Shown: positions 34,990 through 48,000 of the stretch, piece after piece
Position numbering within the stretch: position 1 is the first letter of the stretch
Layout: each line of letters opens with the position of its first letter
From: Tetrapyrgos nigripes
Taxonomy: Eukaryota > Basidiomycota > Agaricomycetes > Agaricales > Campanellaceae
DNA: 64,000 nucleotides
Assembly: GCA_013368315.1 (NCBI GenBank)
Contig: JAACJM010000094.1
Span: 248,001 to 312,000, forward strand
Direction of reading: 5' to 3'
Notes under the pieces: generated by a model
Database searches by the model: none
What the model was told of the DNA's origin: nothing
Seen by the model: the letters and a program-made list of their open reading frames with translations, nothing else
Translations under genes and position numbers: made by a program

Positions 34990-35310
34990 TCTGCCAGGTA
35001 GCTGCCTGTCTCCCTCAGAAGCTTAGGTAGCTACCTGGTACACACAGGTGGCTACCTGAGGCAGGTGGTAGCAACAGGTATTTGCCAGGCAGCTGCCTCT
35101 CTTCCTCAGAAGTTTAGGTAGCTACTGGTGTTTACCAGGTAGCTACCCAAAGCAGGTGGTGGCACCTGGTAATTACCAGGCAGCTGCCTCTCTTCCTCGG
35201 AAGGTTGGGTAGCTACCGGTGTTTACCAGGTAGCTGCCTGAAAAGTCTAGGTAGCTACCTGTGTGTCTCCGTTGGTCCAGGCAGCTACCGGTGTGCGTCA
35301 AGTAGCTGCC
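34990..35310. repeat. AGGTAGCTACCT palindrome-rich repeat, right block
   Basis: Units of about 110 bp alternate GCCAGGCAGCTGCCTCTC, TTCCTCAGAAG..TTAGGTAGC and TACCAGGTAGCTACC. At least ten copies of the core palindrome GGTAGCTACC or GGCAGCTGCC are present. It ends about 90 bp from the stop codon of the KDZ gene. Confidence 0.85.
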
Positions 35311-35397
35311 ATCATACTGTTCACCCTTAAGTTCATTGACATTTCGAATACCAGGAAATTCTGTATTAATTGGAAAGTACAATTTTATTACACTCTA

Positions 35398-38300
35398 CTA
35401 CACGCTACCTACAATTGTATCCCTATCTCTCCACTCGTCCGCATTCGCCCTGCTATCTAACTCTGCAGTTAATCCAACATCCGCTGTTTCTGCTAGTCCT
35501 GCATCCCCAAACTCATCTTCTTCCTCGTCATTTTCAGATGTAGCATCAACAAGATAAACACTCTGGGCCTCTGCCAGTTCCTCAGGTGCAGGACCCCAAG
35601 ACTCTCCGCAACCTCCTGCAATACCTACTAGCTTTTGCTCCCAAGTGACATATACTTTGAGCAAATATGCTTTTCGAAGTTCCAGCTGATGATACAGTCC
35701 TTTGTTTCCTAGAGAGAAGTCCAATCAGTACCTAATATACTACACTCAACAAATGCTTACCTTGCTCCTGCTACATCACCGTCATCAAAACCTGCCACTC
35801 TTCAACGAACCACTCCTGCATTGACTGACGCTGCATCTGTAAATGCCCATCCTCTTCATGACAGCGATCGAGCTCCAACATCGCCCGGATACCTTTTCGA
35901 ACATTCTCGTCAGCCATCCAAGGAGGTGGGACGTTTCCGTCTTGGTCAAGCTCTAGCCCAGAATCCTGCCAGATACTTTCGTCAATGTCCAGATCAAAGA
36001 GTCGTTCCTTGTCAATCTTCACTGGAGCTATCGCATTTGACGGTGCCTTCCAAGCCGCAATCAACTTGGCCAATTCTTCGCAAAGACCGTTATATTTGTT
36101 GGCTAGAGTACTTATGGTTGGGTCACGTCGTTTGATTAGAGTCTTGAGCATGTGACTGAAGTTTATGCTCTACGAGTTGGACGTTAGAATACCGTCTGTA
36201 ATAGTAGGCCGGATATACACGCACCGCTTTTTTGTTTCCTAAATGACCTCTCCAAACGAGTCAACTCAAATTTCCGTGAAATGAGTTTTTGTCGAAGCCG
36301 TTCTTTGACTGCTAAGGCATTCAAATGCTTGTTGAGGTAAGTGTTGTTCTTCAGACGGCGAAAGTCTTCCCTTTTCGCCCCCAGCGACTTCTCCTTGGCA
36401 GCAAGTCTGTCTCGGGCCTGTTGTTGAGCTTGACGAGCCTTATTGAGCTCGTCGTGAGCCATGACAGTCTGATACCGTTGAGAATGCCCGGAAACTATCA
36501 AGTCCTCGAGATCCAATACTCTCCTCTCCAGAACATCTACGGCTTCACTAAGGCGTAATGCTTCCTGGACAGTAGCGTTGGCAGCTCCTTTCCGTTGGCC
36601 TATCGTGACGTTAACTGTCTGTCAGACAAGTTAAGAAGAGTGAGAAAAAAGCTTACGAGGCAAAGGCTTCGTCTGAGCATTGACTTGGGCTTTCCATTGC
36701 TCCCGAAGATACTCCACACTGTGGCCACTATCCTGTAGCTCTTTGGTAGCGTCTAGGAGGCGTCGGTTGCGTTGTTGCATTTTTCGGCGCAACCAATGAC
36801 CGGCGTTGAGTAGAACTTGTTGATTATGATGGTGTAACTGAACATCAATGGTATAGAGTCGTAGGTAAAACTGTAAGATCGACATCAGGAGCAGAGAGCT
36901 AAGAAAAGAACTGCAACTCACCCCTACAACCCGAGTGTAAGCCACTAGATGATTCAGGCAACTCCAGCACCGTTCACAACCTTCTCCATCACAAAGCCCA
37001 AACCCACAGCGTTTCCTAGGGTGATATATGATCTGGCATGCCCAGATGTGTCCATAGGCATGGAATACAGACACTCCCCATATGATACGGGGAAGATACT
37101 CCTTGAGCAAACCCCACTTCAAACAGCTTCGCTCAGTCTGGCAGCCTATATCATAGAGGATGCCAACAGTCCACTCTTCTGGAATGTGCTTGAAGAATTC
37201 TCCAAGAAGCGCGAGCATGTAATGCTGCCTTTCACCAGGTGAGTCCATGCTAACAAGGAATAAGGCAGTGTCATGCGGGCAGACCAAAGCAGCATCCCCA
37301 GTATTGTCGTATCCCGAACACGAGGCCTTGGCCAACGTCTCGTGAGCGGCATCGAAAGAGCTCAAGCACACGTCTAAAGCCGACTTTGGTACACGCATAC
37401 TGTGCTCAAAGTGATCCATTTCCGTTTCGTCTGTCTGCGTATGTTTAGAAGGTCTGCTGGAGTGAGCGTCCTCCACCTTCTCTGCCCATTCCTTGACATC
37501 GTCCTCTCCCAGGAAGAAAGTGTCCGGGTGAAAACGGGGAGGATCTCGGCCGTGCTGATCACGATGCTTGTGTGTAAAACAAGCATCCAGCATCACGATG
37601 ACATGAGGACATCCTTCTTGCGGGTGTTTGAGAGTTGTTGTACTCCCAAAACAAAGAGCACATCGCAAACGGAGATATGCACTGGCACGAGTGGAGCTGT
37701 CTGTAGGGCGTCCAGGGGTGGAATCTACTGCTGGAGAGGCAGGTAGAGATGGTGGTTCGACCAATGTTGGTGTCGAAAATGTCGGACCTTTCACTCCTCC
37801 GGACCCGACACCTTGGTTCTTGCCTCTTTTTCGTTTGCGAGAGCTATCGGACTTTGTTGTATCTCCGGAAGGTGGAGCAGCAGGAGCAGCAGGAGAACAA
37901 GGTGAAGGATGAGGAGGCCAATCAGAAGCAGGGATAACTTCAGGAAGGAAAGAGTTAGGTGGCTCCTGAGAGAGCATTTCCGTTCGGATATCCTCCAGTA
38001 ACGACTTGGTCTGACCCTGGACCACGTCTATCAGGCTCCGGTACCACAATAGACAGTTTCCAAATCTCCGGCGTAGAGGATCTGTTCCAACCAACCAATA
38101 TCCCTGTTTGGTGAAGCACCAAGCCGTTACATTAGGGGAGACACACAGAAACAGGTGTGCTAGAAAGTCCAGCATCCGGATGTCCACAACCAGTGATGGG
38201 GAGAACGGTGCACAGGGGAAGAGACCACTCTTCACAAGCTGAATGGTGACTGGAGAGCACTGACACAACCAGACAGTCAACTTCTCGATCACTAAAGGAT

Positions 38301-38857
38301 GTTTGATGAGTAGGGAACAGCAACAGAATACTCAACCACGCACTGTTAAAACGAATAACCGATATGTCGATGTAGTGTGCTCTGTTGCAAGAGCACCTAG
38401 ACGCCAAATGCAGCGTTGGTGGTAGCTGTAGATCCTCAGTTTCCCCCAACATCTCTCTATAAGGCCCAACCAGCCTTGGAATAACATCCTTCAGCCAAGC
38501 TTTCCATTGGCGTGCTCGTTTCTTCTTATGTGTAGACTTGGTCAGTGAGCTGACAAGATCAAAGTCTACGTGATCCTGGCTCTCCAGGAGTGTATCTGTG
38601 TGTTGCATCACGGGTGGAGCAATGGCAGGTGTATGGTCGTCGAGTTCAACAGGATGATCAGTGTTGACACCAAGTTGGCCACGCAGGCGAGGAAGTCGAT
38701 TGGATTGAGTGAGATATTGCCCTTCTGAGAGTTGTACTACCGGATTTTCTCGTTTTTGACGTTTGGTATGATCTGCTGGGTCGATAAGGTGAGGAATGTA
38801 ATCCGCAGAGGTCAGCTGTGGTGGAGGAGCCTTTGGCATACAACGTCTGCTCGTCAT
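35398..38857 (-). CDS. KDZ (Kyakuja-Dileera-Zisupton) transposase
   Basis: Start at ATG 38857 (MTSRRCMPKAPPPQLTSAD). The N-terminal part has a cysteine cluster of the CxC type (LASRCSCNRAHY, then WLCQCSPVTIQLV, GLFPCAP), as usual in KDZ proteins. The core holds VIVMLDACFTHKHR (first catalytic Asp), PHDTALFLVSMDSPGERQHY, GILYDIGCQTERS, FHAYGHIWACQIIYHPRKR and GLCDGEGCERCWS. The C-terminal coiled-coil region runs to IKRRDPTISTLANKYNGLC and NVPPPWMADENVRKGIRAM, then an acidic tail to the stop at 35398. Introns are visible at about 38345-38290, 36900-36870, 36660-36600, 36230-36150 and 35760-35710. DNA transposase family expanded in basidiomycetes. The exons look open, and no terminal repeats could be fixed. 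Confidence 0.9.
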
Positions 38858-39740
38858 CTTGGAATGTATCGGCAATGTCGCTACAGAGTGTCAGATGCGA
38901 CCCGACATGACTCTTGCCTGTGCTCAACCCTGATTTGCTCTGTTGGTAAAGTCTTGAATTCCGGAAGCAGACATTTGTTTTACTTACCTTAACAAGAAAT
39001 TTGAGATGTGGGAATTAGTTGACTCTTCTTGCGAACCCTGTTGACGAGTCAATAAGCACAATGAAAAGAATTTCAAAACAATAACTTACCTACCCATTGT
39101 CATGCCCTTTGGAGAATGGTAGTTTTATGTCTTTTCGGACGACACTGGGCTTCCTCAGTTAATGGGCTTGTCTTACAGTTAACCTGTCAAGAACGTTGTC
39201 ACTTAGCAATTAACCACCCAAGTCACACGGTGAACAAGATAGATTGACAAGATATGAGAGACGAGAGAGAAAGAGATGTAAAGGGATAATGGAGTCGAGA
39301 GAAGAGCGAGTAGCTGACTATGCTCAACACTGCACTGTACTAAGAGCGGAGTGGAGACGAAGTGAACAGACTAAAGAATCTAGCTACGAGATCTACGATA
39401 TATATAAGAGAGAAATGAATATGTGAGAATGTCCATGGAGCCTAGGGATCGGAGGAGATAAGAATATGAGTCAAGTAAGGAAGTATATATGTGAGAATGT
39501 CCATGGAGATAAAGGGGATGGAGAAGTGAGTCATAGATCGGGATGGACAATGATGAGAAGTAATTAGTGTTTATGGGTTTATGGAAGGTGATAGAACGGA
39601 AAGTGAATAGGTAATAGAAGGAAAGGAAGAAGAAATGAAGGAGGCGAGAGGCGATTCATGACATAACCTAGACACAATCATGAGTTACTTGATGTAGTTT
39701 ATTGCATGATTATCCAAAGTACAAATAAATAAGCTCCCCA
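38858..39740. other. spacer, partly GA-rich
   Basis: No gene. 39240-39660 is purine-rich with repeated TGTGAGAATGTCCATGGAG (39421 and 39490). It may hold the 5' end of the KDZ element. Confidence 0.5.
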
Positions 39741-39745
39741 ACCTG

Positions 39746-39751
39746 TATAAA
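39746..39751 (+). promoter_or_regulatory. TATA-like box
   Basis: TATAAA 42 bp before the ATG of the small gene at 39788. Position fits a core promoter with a very short leader. Inference from sequence only. Confidence 0.35.
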
Positions 39752-39787
39752 CATTGTACAACCTTCCTAACTCCCGCATCCTTCACT

Positions 39788-40063
39788 ATGGCTCCTATCA
39801 TCAGCCTCAAGTTCTACAAACACGCCCAGTTCTATGCTGACTACCCTGACAACCACGTCTTCCTGATGGCCAGCATCACTCCCTCCTTCACTTTCCAGCT
39901 CCATCCTCCTCCCGACTTCCCTTATATCGAAACCACCTCCCCCCGTGAACACACGAAATGGCGAATCGCCCTTGAAGTAGCACCTGCATTGGCAGAAGAC
40001 TTGCTTCATGCCATTTATGAAGGGGATCCTGGTCTCAACATGACCATCAGTATTTCTGAATGA
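39788..40063 (+). CDS. small orphan protein, 91 residues
   Basis: Single exon from ATG 39788 (MAPIISLKFYKHAQFYADYP) to TGA at 40061-40063. Codon-like composition is good and a TATA-like box lies upstream. Mixed hydrophobic/aromatic sequence with no signal peptide or membrane segment. No family recognised. Confidence 0.5.
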   Translation: MAPIISLKFYKHAQFYADYPDNHVFLMASITPSFTFQLHPPPDFPYIETTSPREHTKWRIALEVAPALAEDLLHAIYEGDPGLNMTISISE

Positions 40064-40270
40064 GGGGAGGGTACTGTCTACTCTTCTTTGGGAATTCATT
40101 GTATTACATCCTGTAAATTTTCAGTAAGCCCTTCTGTATTACTTAATTGACATGCACTGCAAATCCATCCAACAAGTCTCTTGTAAGTCCATTGGATATA
40201 CATGATGACTTACAAAATAGTCACTTTTCAGTAAAGTCATTGTAATGTCTTGTGACTTACAAGTGTCTTA

Positions 40271-40905
40271 CTGTGACCAGTCTGTCACACTGTATATTCT
40301 CCATTTAGCATGCAGGTTTTTTCCAGAGACTTACGAGATAGACTTTTAAAACCTGCATCTTGTAATTCCCTTGTAAAATCACAAGTCTTTCTAGGGTATT
40401 ACTGTGACTGTATGCTCTTCAATGCTATACTGTGACAAAGCCTCACACTGAAAGTCCATGGTATGTCCTTGCAGCTTACAATGGTCTTTCAGAATAGTCC
40501 TCATTTTTTGTCTATTTTGTAATACACTTGTAAGTCAAGCCAACTTACGTATTGATTGGTTCCCCATAATACTCTTGTAATACTCCAGTAAGGCTGAGGA
40601 TTTACCAGTGTTTGTAGCAAATGTTTCTTGTAATTCCTTCATAATACAGCTAGTCTTACAAGTGTATTACTGTGACTTGATTGTCACTTTGTAAATTTCC
40701 TGCAGATTTTGCTTCCTTGTAAGTCCTTTGTAAATCTCTCTTGCCTTACTGTTTGTCATACTGTGATTATCTGTCACACTGAAATACTCCAGTATTTCCT
40801 ATGTGTCTTACTACATGACATATTGTGACAAAAAGTCACTCTGAAATTCCTGTGTAATTCCACAGTATATCAACCAAGGGTATACAGTGACAGCAAGTCA
40901 CACTG
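40271..40905. repeat. array of six spaced CTGTGAC hairpins
   Basis: Short inverted repeats of the form CTGTGAC-(4-7 nt)-GTCACACTG occur at 40271-40292, 40430-40450, 40670-40690, 40761-40781, 40822-40843 and 40884-40905. The copies at 40430 and 40884 are each followed by AAAGTCCATGGTAT. The 40100-41060 region is also rich in CTTGTAAGTC/CTTACAAG. No coding sequence. Confidence 0.75.
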
Positions 40906-41135
40906 AAAGTCCATGGTATTTCTTTGTGACTTACAATGGTCATACAAGGTTGTTCTAATTTTTCCTGTCTCTTGTAATACTAATGTATGACAAGGAGTCT
41001 TACATATTGATTGGCTTGGTGTAATACTCTTGTAAAACCTCAGTAAAGCAGAGGATTTACAAGTGTTTGCACCCAGTGTCATCTCTGTCATTCATTCCTG
41101 TTATACTCCTTGTGCTTTCTATCTATCTGTCTCCA

Positions 41136-42602
41136 TGGGCTCTTGGAACAAAGGCAAAGGGAAGAAGTGTGCTCGTTCCCCCTCAGACTCAGAAGACGAC
41201 TACTCAAGCAAAGACAACTCCAGCTCCAGTTCAGGTAGAAAGTCTTTGGGCCAGGCACTGAAATGTATTCGTGCACAGCAGTCCAAGTCCAATTCTTCTT
41301 CCTCATAGAAACTATCCACTTCCTACCTCCAGGCAGCTGATAAGGAGGCCAATGCAGGTCTGAGGAGGGTAGCACACCAGAAGCAACTGAAGAGAGAAAA
41401 CAAGTTGTCAGACAAAAGCTCATCCGCAGTGCGTAACCAATAACCCTTCTGCTATATTTCATCTCGTTGACTACATCTATGGATAGGATATTGTTGAAGC
41501 CTACAAAGCACCATGGCTTGCTATCCTTCCAGATGGAATCCAAGAACAAGAGGTGCATTTAATTCTTTGTATTTAATGAAAACCTCTTTCTCATTCAGAC
41601 TCTTCTGATTGTTGGTTAATTCTAGACTCCTCCCTTTCTGATGCTGGAAGGTTGTGATACCAGAGGAAAAATCCAGTTCTCAGACACCACCCTTGAACAT
41701 CTCAGAGCATGCGGCCTTGCTGCTTATAGCTGCGAGGGATATGTGATCAACAAGGATGCAACCCCTGAGGATGTGATGAATTTGATTCTCGAGCATCTTC
41801 CCAGGCCTTACCGATGGTGTCGTCTCAATACCACCATATTCAACCCTTTCAACAGTCTTTTTGTGGAGGATTCTTGCCCCAGATTTGTTCTTCCTGTTCA
41901 CCTCTGTATCCATGAAGGACAACACCTCGCCCTTGCACCTGGAGTAGAAGGCATATTTCCTACTGGTGAATATATCAAACAGATCTGCAAGTCCAAGTCA
42001 AAGGGCTCATGGTTGAACAATGTTTTGATCTTTGGTAAGTATTCACTCTTTTTTGTTTGTGATTATGAATTCTTTATGCTTATATTCGCAAATATAATCC
42101 TTAGCATCGTACAAGACTATTCCTGGCGACTATCTTACTGCCTGGAGCAAAGGAGAGGACCCTTCCCCATTTCTGCCTTCCCAGCCCCTCTTTTCATCAT
42201 ACTCTTCGAACCATGGATCTGAAGACGACCATGGAGAGGATGGATCGGAGGAGGGTCAGGTTTCAGAGGTAGCAGGTGTTAGTGATGAGGGTGAAGAAGA
42301 TGCAGAGTATGGTCATGATATTAAGGAGGTTCTTTGTTGGAGTCGGTTGGAGAACTCAAGGAAAACGAGATGTATGTTGGACAATTCATATTTTCCCATA
42401 TTGCTTCTGATCTGAATTTCTAGCCATGTCTCGTGCAGGTGAAAGTTTTACTGCAGTCACCACCAGCAACGATGAAGATAATGTTCCTTCTCCTCCTCAC
42501 CGCAGCCATCCATCTGCTCTTATCACAGGGCTTACACAGAAGTTCTCTTCATCTCAGTCAAATGCATTCAATGGGACTCAGACCTTTGCATTTGGCAAAT
42601 AG
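41136..42602 (+). pseudogene. element ORF1, copy A (unrecognised basic/acidic protein)
   Basis: ATG at 41136 (MGSWNKGKGKKCARSPSDSE): a basic, Ser-rich N-terminus like a nuclear signal. An in-frame TAG at 41306-41308 corresponds to TCG in copy B. Later exons: YKAPWLAILPDGIQ, then FLMLEGCDTRGKIQFSDTT...GVEGIFPTGEYIKQICKSK (41641-42034), intron GTAAGT to CTTAG, an acidic exon (EDDHGEDGSEEG...) and a last exon MSRAGESFTAVTTSND ending at TAG 42600-42602. Same intron positions as copy B. No known domain. Confidence 0.6.
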
Positions 42603-42835
42603 CACAGTTTCTTGATCTCTTGTTTCAATACACTATTGCACTGTTTCTTGTGTATATATTCTGGTGCAGGCATGTATATATCTACTACATACCTCTTCTA
42701 CAGTCCAGTTTAGATACCAGATCAATGGAATTGATCATTTGTTGACTGGAACACTTGTTTGATATCAGCAAAGATGAATGAGGCAGGCACTTCTTATATT
42801 GCTGCATCGTAAGGTAAGTAATTTTACTTCTTTCT

Positions 42836-43570
42836 TAGAGATGCTGTACACATTTTGGATATCTTTCTACACATCTTGAACAATGAGAATGCTGTTTCCA
42901 GAATGCTGGTATGGTCTGCATAGTAATTTTACATTGTTCTTAGAGATACTGTGAACATTTTGGATACCTTTCTATACAACTTGAACAATGGGAATACTGT
43001 TTCCAGAATGCTGATATTGTCTGCTCAGCAATTTTACATCTTTCTTAGAGATACTGTACACATTTTGGATACCTTTCTACACATGTTGAACAATGAGAAT
43101 ACTGTTTCCAGAATGCTGATATTGCCTGCATAGTGATTTTACATCTGTCTCAGAGATACTGTCCACATTTTGAATATCTTTCTACACATCTTGAACAATG
43201 GGAATGCTGTTTCCAGAATGCTGATATTGCTCTTTCTTAGAGATACTGTACATATTTTGGGTACCTTTCTTTGCATCTTGAACAATGGGAATGCTGTTTC
43301 CAGAATGCTGATATTGTCTGCATAGTAATTTTATATTGTTCTCAGAGGTACTGTGAACATTTTGGATACCTTTCTACACATCTTGAACAATGAGAATGTT
43401 GTTTCCAGAATGCTGATATTGCCTGCTCAGCAATTTTACATCTTTCTTAGAGATACTGTACACATTTTGGATATCTTTCTACACATATTGAACAATGAGA
43501 ATACTGTTTCCAGAATTCTGATATTGCCTGCATAGTGAATTTATAACTTTCTTTTCTCAGAGATACTGTA
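42836..43570. repeat. about 102-bp minisatellite, copy A, about 7 units
   Basis: Units contain AGAGATACTGTACACATTTT, GGATACCTTTCTACACAT, TGAACAATGAGAATACTG, TTTCCAGAATGCTGATATTG and a variable GCATAGTAATTTTACATC. It lies between the 3' ends of the two convergent element genes. Confidence 0.92.
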
Positions 43571-45014
43571 TGATTTTCCTAGATATCTTGGGCTATTTAA
43601 GAGAAACAGATATATATATTGCAGATAACTAGTATTATCACATGGAATGTCTGGTTCTTCGAGCTGCTCTCTCTGTTGTGATGGATGAAGATGTATTGCA
43701 GAAATCTGACCTGCATGAATGTCAGTCAGATTGAATGCAATTTAAAGCCAATTTAGCCACTGATCAACTTTGTCATATGTACGCTTTCTTGAAAGTGTAC
43801 CAGTATAAATAGTGATGATAAAGGGTTGGGGAATGGCAGCGAATGGAGATAGGACACAGATTGAGGGAGGAGTGGAGGGAAATAACTTTTCGACTTTCTC
43901 AATTGCTTGGTTCTGGGTGGATATAATAGTACCATTTTCTTTGGATATTTCTTCAAATCTCTGCTGAAGTACCTCTACTGTGGGGGTCTTACTGACACCA
44001 CCACGTCTGCCTGTGGAAACCTTTTGATTGTGGTCAGATCTCAGTTCATCAGACAGGCCAAGCAAGATGAAGCACAGTTACCTTTGGTGGCCGGCCAGGA
44101 CCACGCTTCAATGTGTTAGAATCATTTGGATTTAACTTGTTGCACTTCAAGTTATGGAAATTGTCTGGGCCAATAGTAGTAGAATAACCAGCTAAGCAGT
44201 GATCCTCTGCTGCTACCTGCCAAATGCCAGCTGTAATGAATATTGACCAGTATTTACTAGTATAATCACTTACCAGCGTGTTGATGGATTTTTTCCCCTG
44301 CCACTCAGCCCCTACCTGGGCACAGACAACTGTGAAGAAATATCCACGCTGCAAGACAGGTAGGATAACTGACTTGCGAGATGGATCAGTGATGAGAATG
44401 TGCTGCGAATTATGCAGAGTATAGGGTTGGCCTATGTCATAGAAAGTCAGATTATATTGGTATATGTAGATAAATATCTGTGAAACAGAAACATACCAAT
44501 AATGTGTACTGGATCTAGTAGTCCCATTGATGCAAAGAAGTTGAACATCTTGACAGGAACAGAGACAAACGCTTTTCTGAACACCAGCATACACTTACTG
44601 GTGTAGTTTTGATCTGCCCTCTCATTGAAGGCAAAAGGATTATTAGAGTTCATGCGGACTGCAATAAGATCTAAAAAATCCTTTGAGAAGTGATTGTGAA
44701 GATACCGAAAAAGGGAGTCAACAAAGGATATATAGATCTCATCTGATTGGCAGATCAATTGTGCGGGAGTACTGGGAAAGAGACCAAGTGAATGAAGGCT
44801 GTCAGAAATGAGATGACGGCCAAAAGGACTGAATGCCATGGAATTATCCATTGCAGAGGCAATGGATGGAGACCTAGTCCCATTAACTATCCCATCACGC
44901 CATAGGTCTCTGACCAGAGAAGCTTCCTGAAACCAATCAGGCCCACATTTGAACGGAGACCAAATGACATGCCACATCTATATCACAGAAATGAGAGAAT
45001 TAAATGGTGTGTCA

Positions 45015-48000
45015 TGACGTCTATATTTGGTACTATTTATTTCTTCTTATCCCCGTATCCTCAGACCTTCACACCATTTGACTCTTATTCCACATGCTAC
45101 ACACCGGACCTTTCATTTCTCCGATACAGCTTCGATACAGCTTCTTGACAGCTTCCTTTACAGCTTCCTTTACAGCTTTCTTTACAGCTTTACTTTTACA
45201 TATATAAACCCTGCCCTGACACCTGGTTCCCCATCTTGACCTCTTCATCGTTGGGACCAGGTGTGTATTTCCCTTTTCATTACTTCTTTCACCTTTTCTG
45301 ATGGGCACTGTAGTTCCAGTACTTACTGCTGTCTGTTAGGTATTTAATACATTCTTCGTTGTTGGGACCAGTTCCAGTACTTACTGCTGTCTGTTAGTCG
45401 AGTTGAGCCTGTAGCTCCTCGTTATCGCTATCTAAGCGCTCGCCTCTTTGTGACATTAGGTCAAGATCCCTTACTGCACGGTGGCCTCTGTATAGGTCAC
45501 CCTTGCAGGTACTACTGCCACCACGTCTGGATAATACGCTGCACCATCCTCAGTCTCTGATTCATCTGTCTCTGCATCTCTCCCACCACCTCCGACACCA
45601 TTGCTCTGTGTAGATTGGCTACACGGTCTTGACTTAACAGATCAGAAGCATGTCAGCTTTGATATCGACAGCTACCTTGAAAACGGAGAAGAACTCTACA
45701 ACAACTGCCAGCAACAGCCTTGTCCCCACGCTCATCAATCCATCCCCCAGGTCCACTACTACTTCTGGGAAGGAGAAAACAGTATAATCCTACCCAGCAA
45801 TACAGCCCTACTCCGCTCCCACTTCCTACGCCTTGCCTTCAGCCACCTGCCATTCTCCAGTCCTGAATCTAGTACTTCCACTGTTCCATCACCAGACATC
45901 ACTCACACCCCACTACCGCTATCCGCTCCACCTTCTGCCATACCAACAGCCTGTCCCAGCCCTACACTCGTACCCAATCCATCCCCTCTTCCCGTGTCGC
46001 CAGCCCCACTCAGTCCCATTGCTTCCCCAATCACTGACATCGACATGTCCTCCGCCGCCCTTGAAAACCTCCTCCAGGCTCTGGTTAACAACCAGAACCA
46101 GCTGCAGCAGGCAATCACCAATTTGGTCAATAGACCTACCCACGAATCCTCAGACAAAACTGCCAAACTGGCCCCATTCAAAGGCGAACCAGCCAAACTC
46201 GACTTGTTCCTATCTCTCTTCATTCTCTGGGCTGGAGAACAAAAGTGGCTCAAACTTGACAGTGGGAAACTCGATCCATGGAAGTGCATTGCAGAAGACT
46301 CCTTATGATGGAAGGACCTGCCGCAGAATGGGCTGCAGAGTATGCTCGTCATATCAGCAGAGTCTGAGCAGATGAAGCCAGAGCAGTCTTCCCCTGGGAA
46401 GGGAACTGGGACAACTTCACCCACGCACTAAAAGTTCGGTTCGGGGTAGCAAACAAGCAGCAGCTGGCCAAGAACAAGCTCGAGGCGTTGAAACAGGGAG
46501 ATAAAACAGTCACAGAGTTCTCTCAGATTTTCGAGATGTGGGCAGAGAAGACTGGGTTCTCGGATCAGGACCTCCAGTACAAGTTCTGAAAGTGCCTTCA
46601 TAAGGACCTGTTGTTCCCATCGGCAAATGTGGAGCTAGGACAGAAGGAGGCCCCTAAAAACCTAGATGAGCTGATCAACCGAGCACTTCATGCGGAACAG
46701 ACCCTAGCAAAGTTCATAGGAAAACCAGTCACTGGCCCTACCCCATCCCTCTCCAGATTCTCCTCTGCACGAGACCCTAACGCCATGGACGTTGACACCT
46801 CCCGTACTGAGCATCCCCAGGGTAACAGACGCACCTTCGTGGACTACCAGAAGGCGATGCAGGGGTGCTGCTACAGCTGTGGTTCCAAGGATCACATGAA
46901 ACAAGATGGAAACCATGGATGTGACAAGTGTGACTACTGTGAGAGGATGGGTCATCGCTCTTCCGTCTGTCAGGACCAATACATGGGTCGACCCAGAGGA
47001 GGGGGTCAAAGTAGACAACGTGTGGCTGCCACTATTAGTGACACCTTTAGTCTTTTCCCTGATGATCCACCCTCTCCTACCCCTGCCGCTGCCCCCACTG
47101 CTACTGTCGCCACTTCCTCATCCACTGAATCGCCATCTATGCTCTCTGCCTTGCAACAATCTATCGCCGACCAAACTGCTTTACTCCGTAACATCACTAA
47201 CCAACAGGGTTTTTGAAACAGGTGTCTGTTCCCGCCACAGCGCAAACACCCCTGAATAACCATATGCTCTCTTGTTCCTCGTACGATTCTATTCCCTCTT
47301 GTACCATATCCAGTATCCCCGAAATAGAATCTTGTGCTTCTCACTTCCGTATACGTGTGAAACTCCAAGGAAGATGAAATGAGGCAGTGGTAGTGGCAAT
47401 GGTTGACAGCGGAGCTACAGGACTGTTCCTGGGACAGTCATTTGTAAAGCGGCACCAAATCCAAAACTATCCCCTCCATAAACCCCTAGATGTCTACAAC
47501 ATTGACAGGACCCTTAACCGAGCAGGGCGTATAGATCGGTTCTGTCAGCTAGCTATGACAGCAGATGGACAGGAGGCATGGCTAGATTTTCTGGTTACGG
47601 ACTTAGGCAGAGAAGACGTCATCCTGGCTCTTCCCTGGCTGCGTAAGATGAACCTACAGATTGACTGGACAGGCAGCCGGCTGCAAATCCCTGTAGCACC
47701 GCCCCCATCAGTGGAAGAGATCCCCGATCAGGATCAGTTCGTTGCTACCAATTTCAGACCAACCTCAAGGGGAAATGTCATCCTGGAAGGCACAGAATCT
47801 GAACCAACCCAGTCAATTCCTCAGGGAACACATGCACCCATAGACCAACCCCCGGATCTGGCAGCAGAAGAGGAGGAGGAACCCCAAGTATATCGCATTC
47901 ACGCTAACCAGGCTACAAGGCGCTCCTGGAAGAAAGCAGGGATCCTTGCTGACACTGGAGAAGAAGTCTGGCAGGGTTCACTTACTCACAGCAGCTGGCT

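Noticed and set aside
42951..43535. 60-residue frames repeated in the minisatellite
   Set aside because: Open only because the repeat period is near a multiple of three and lacks stops; the same unit breaks frame in copy B.
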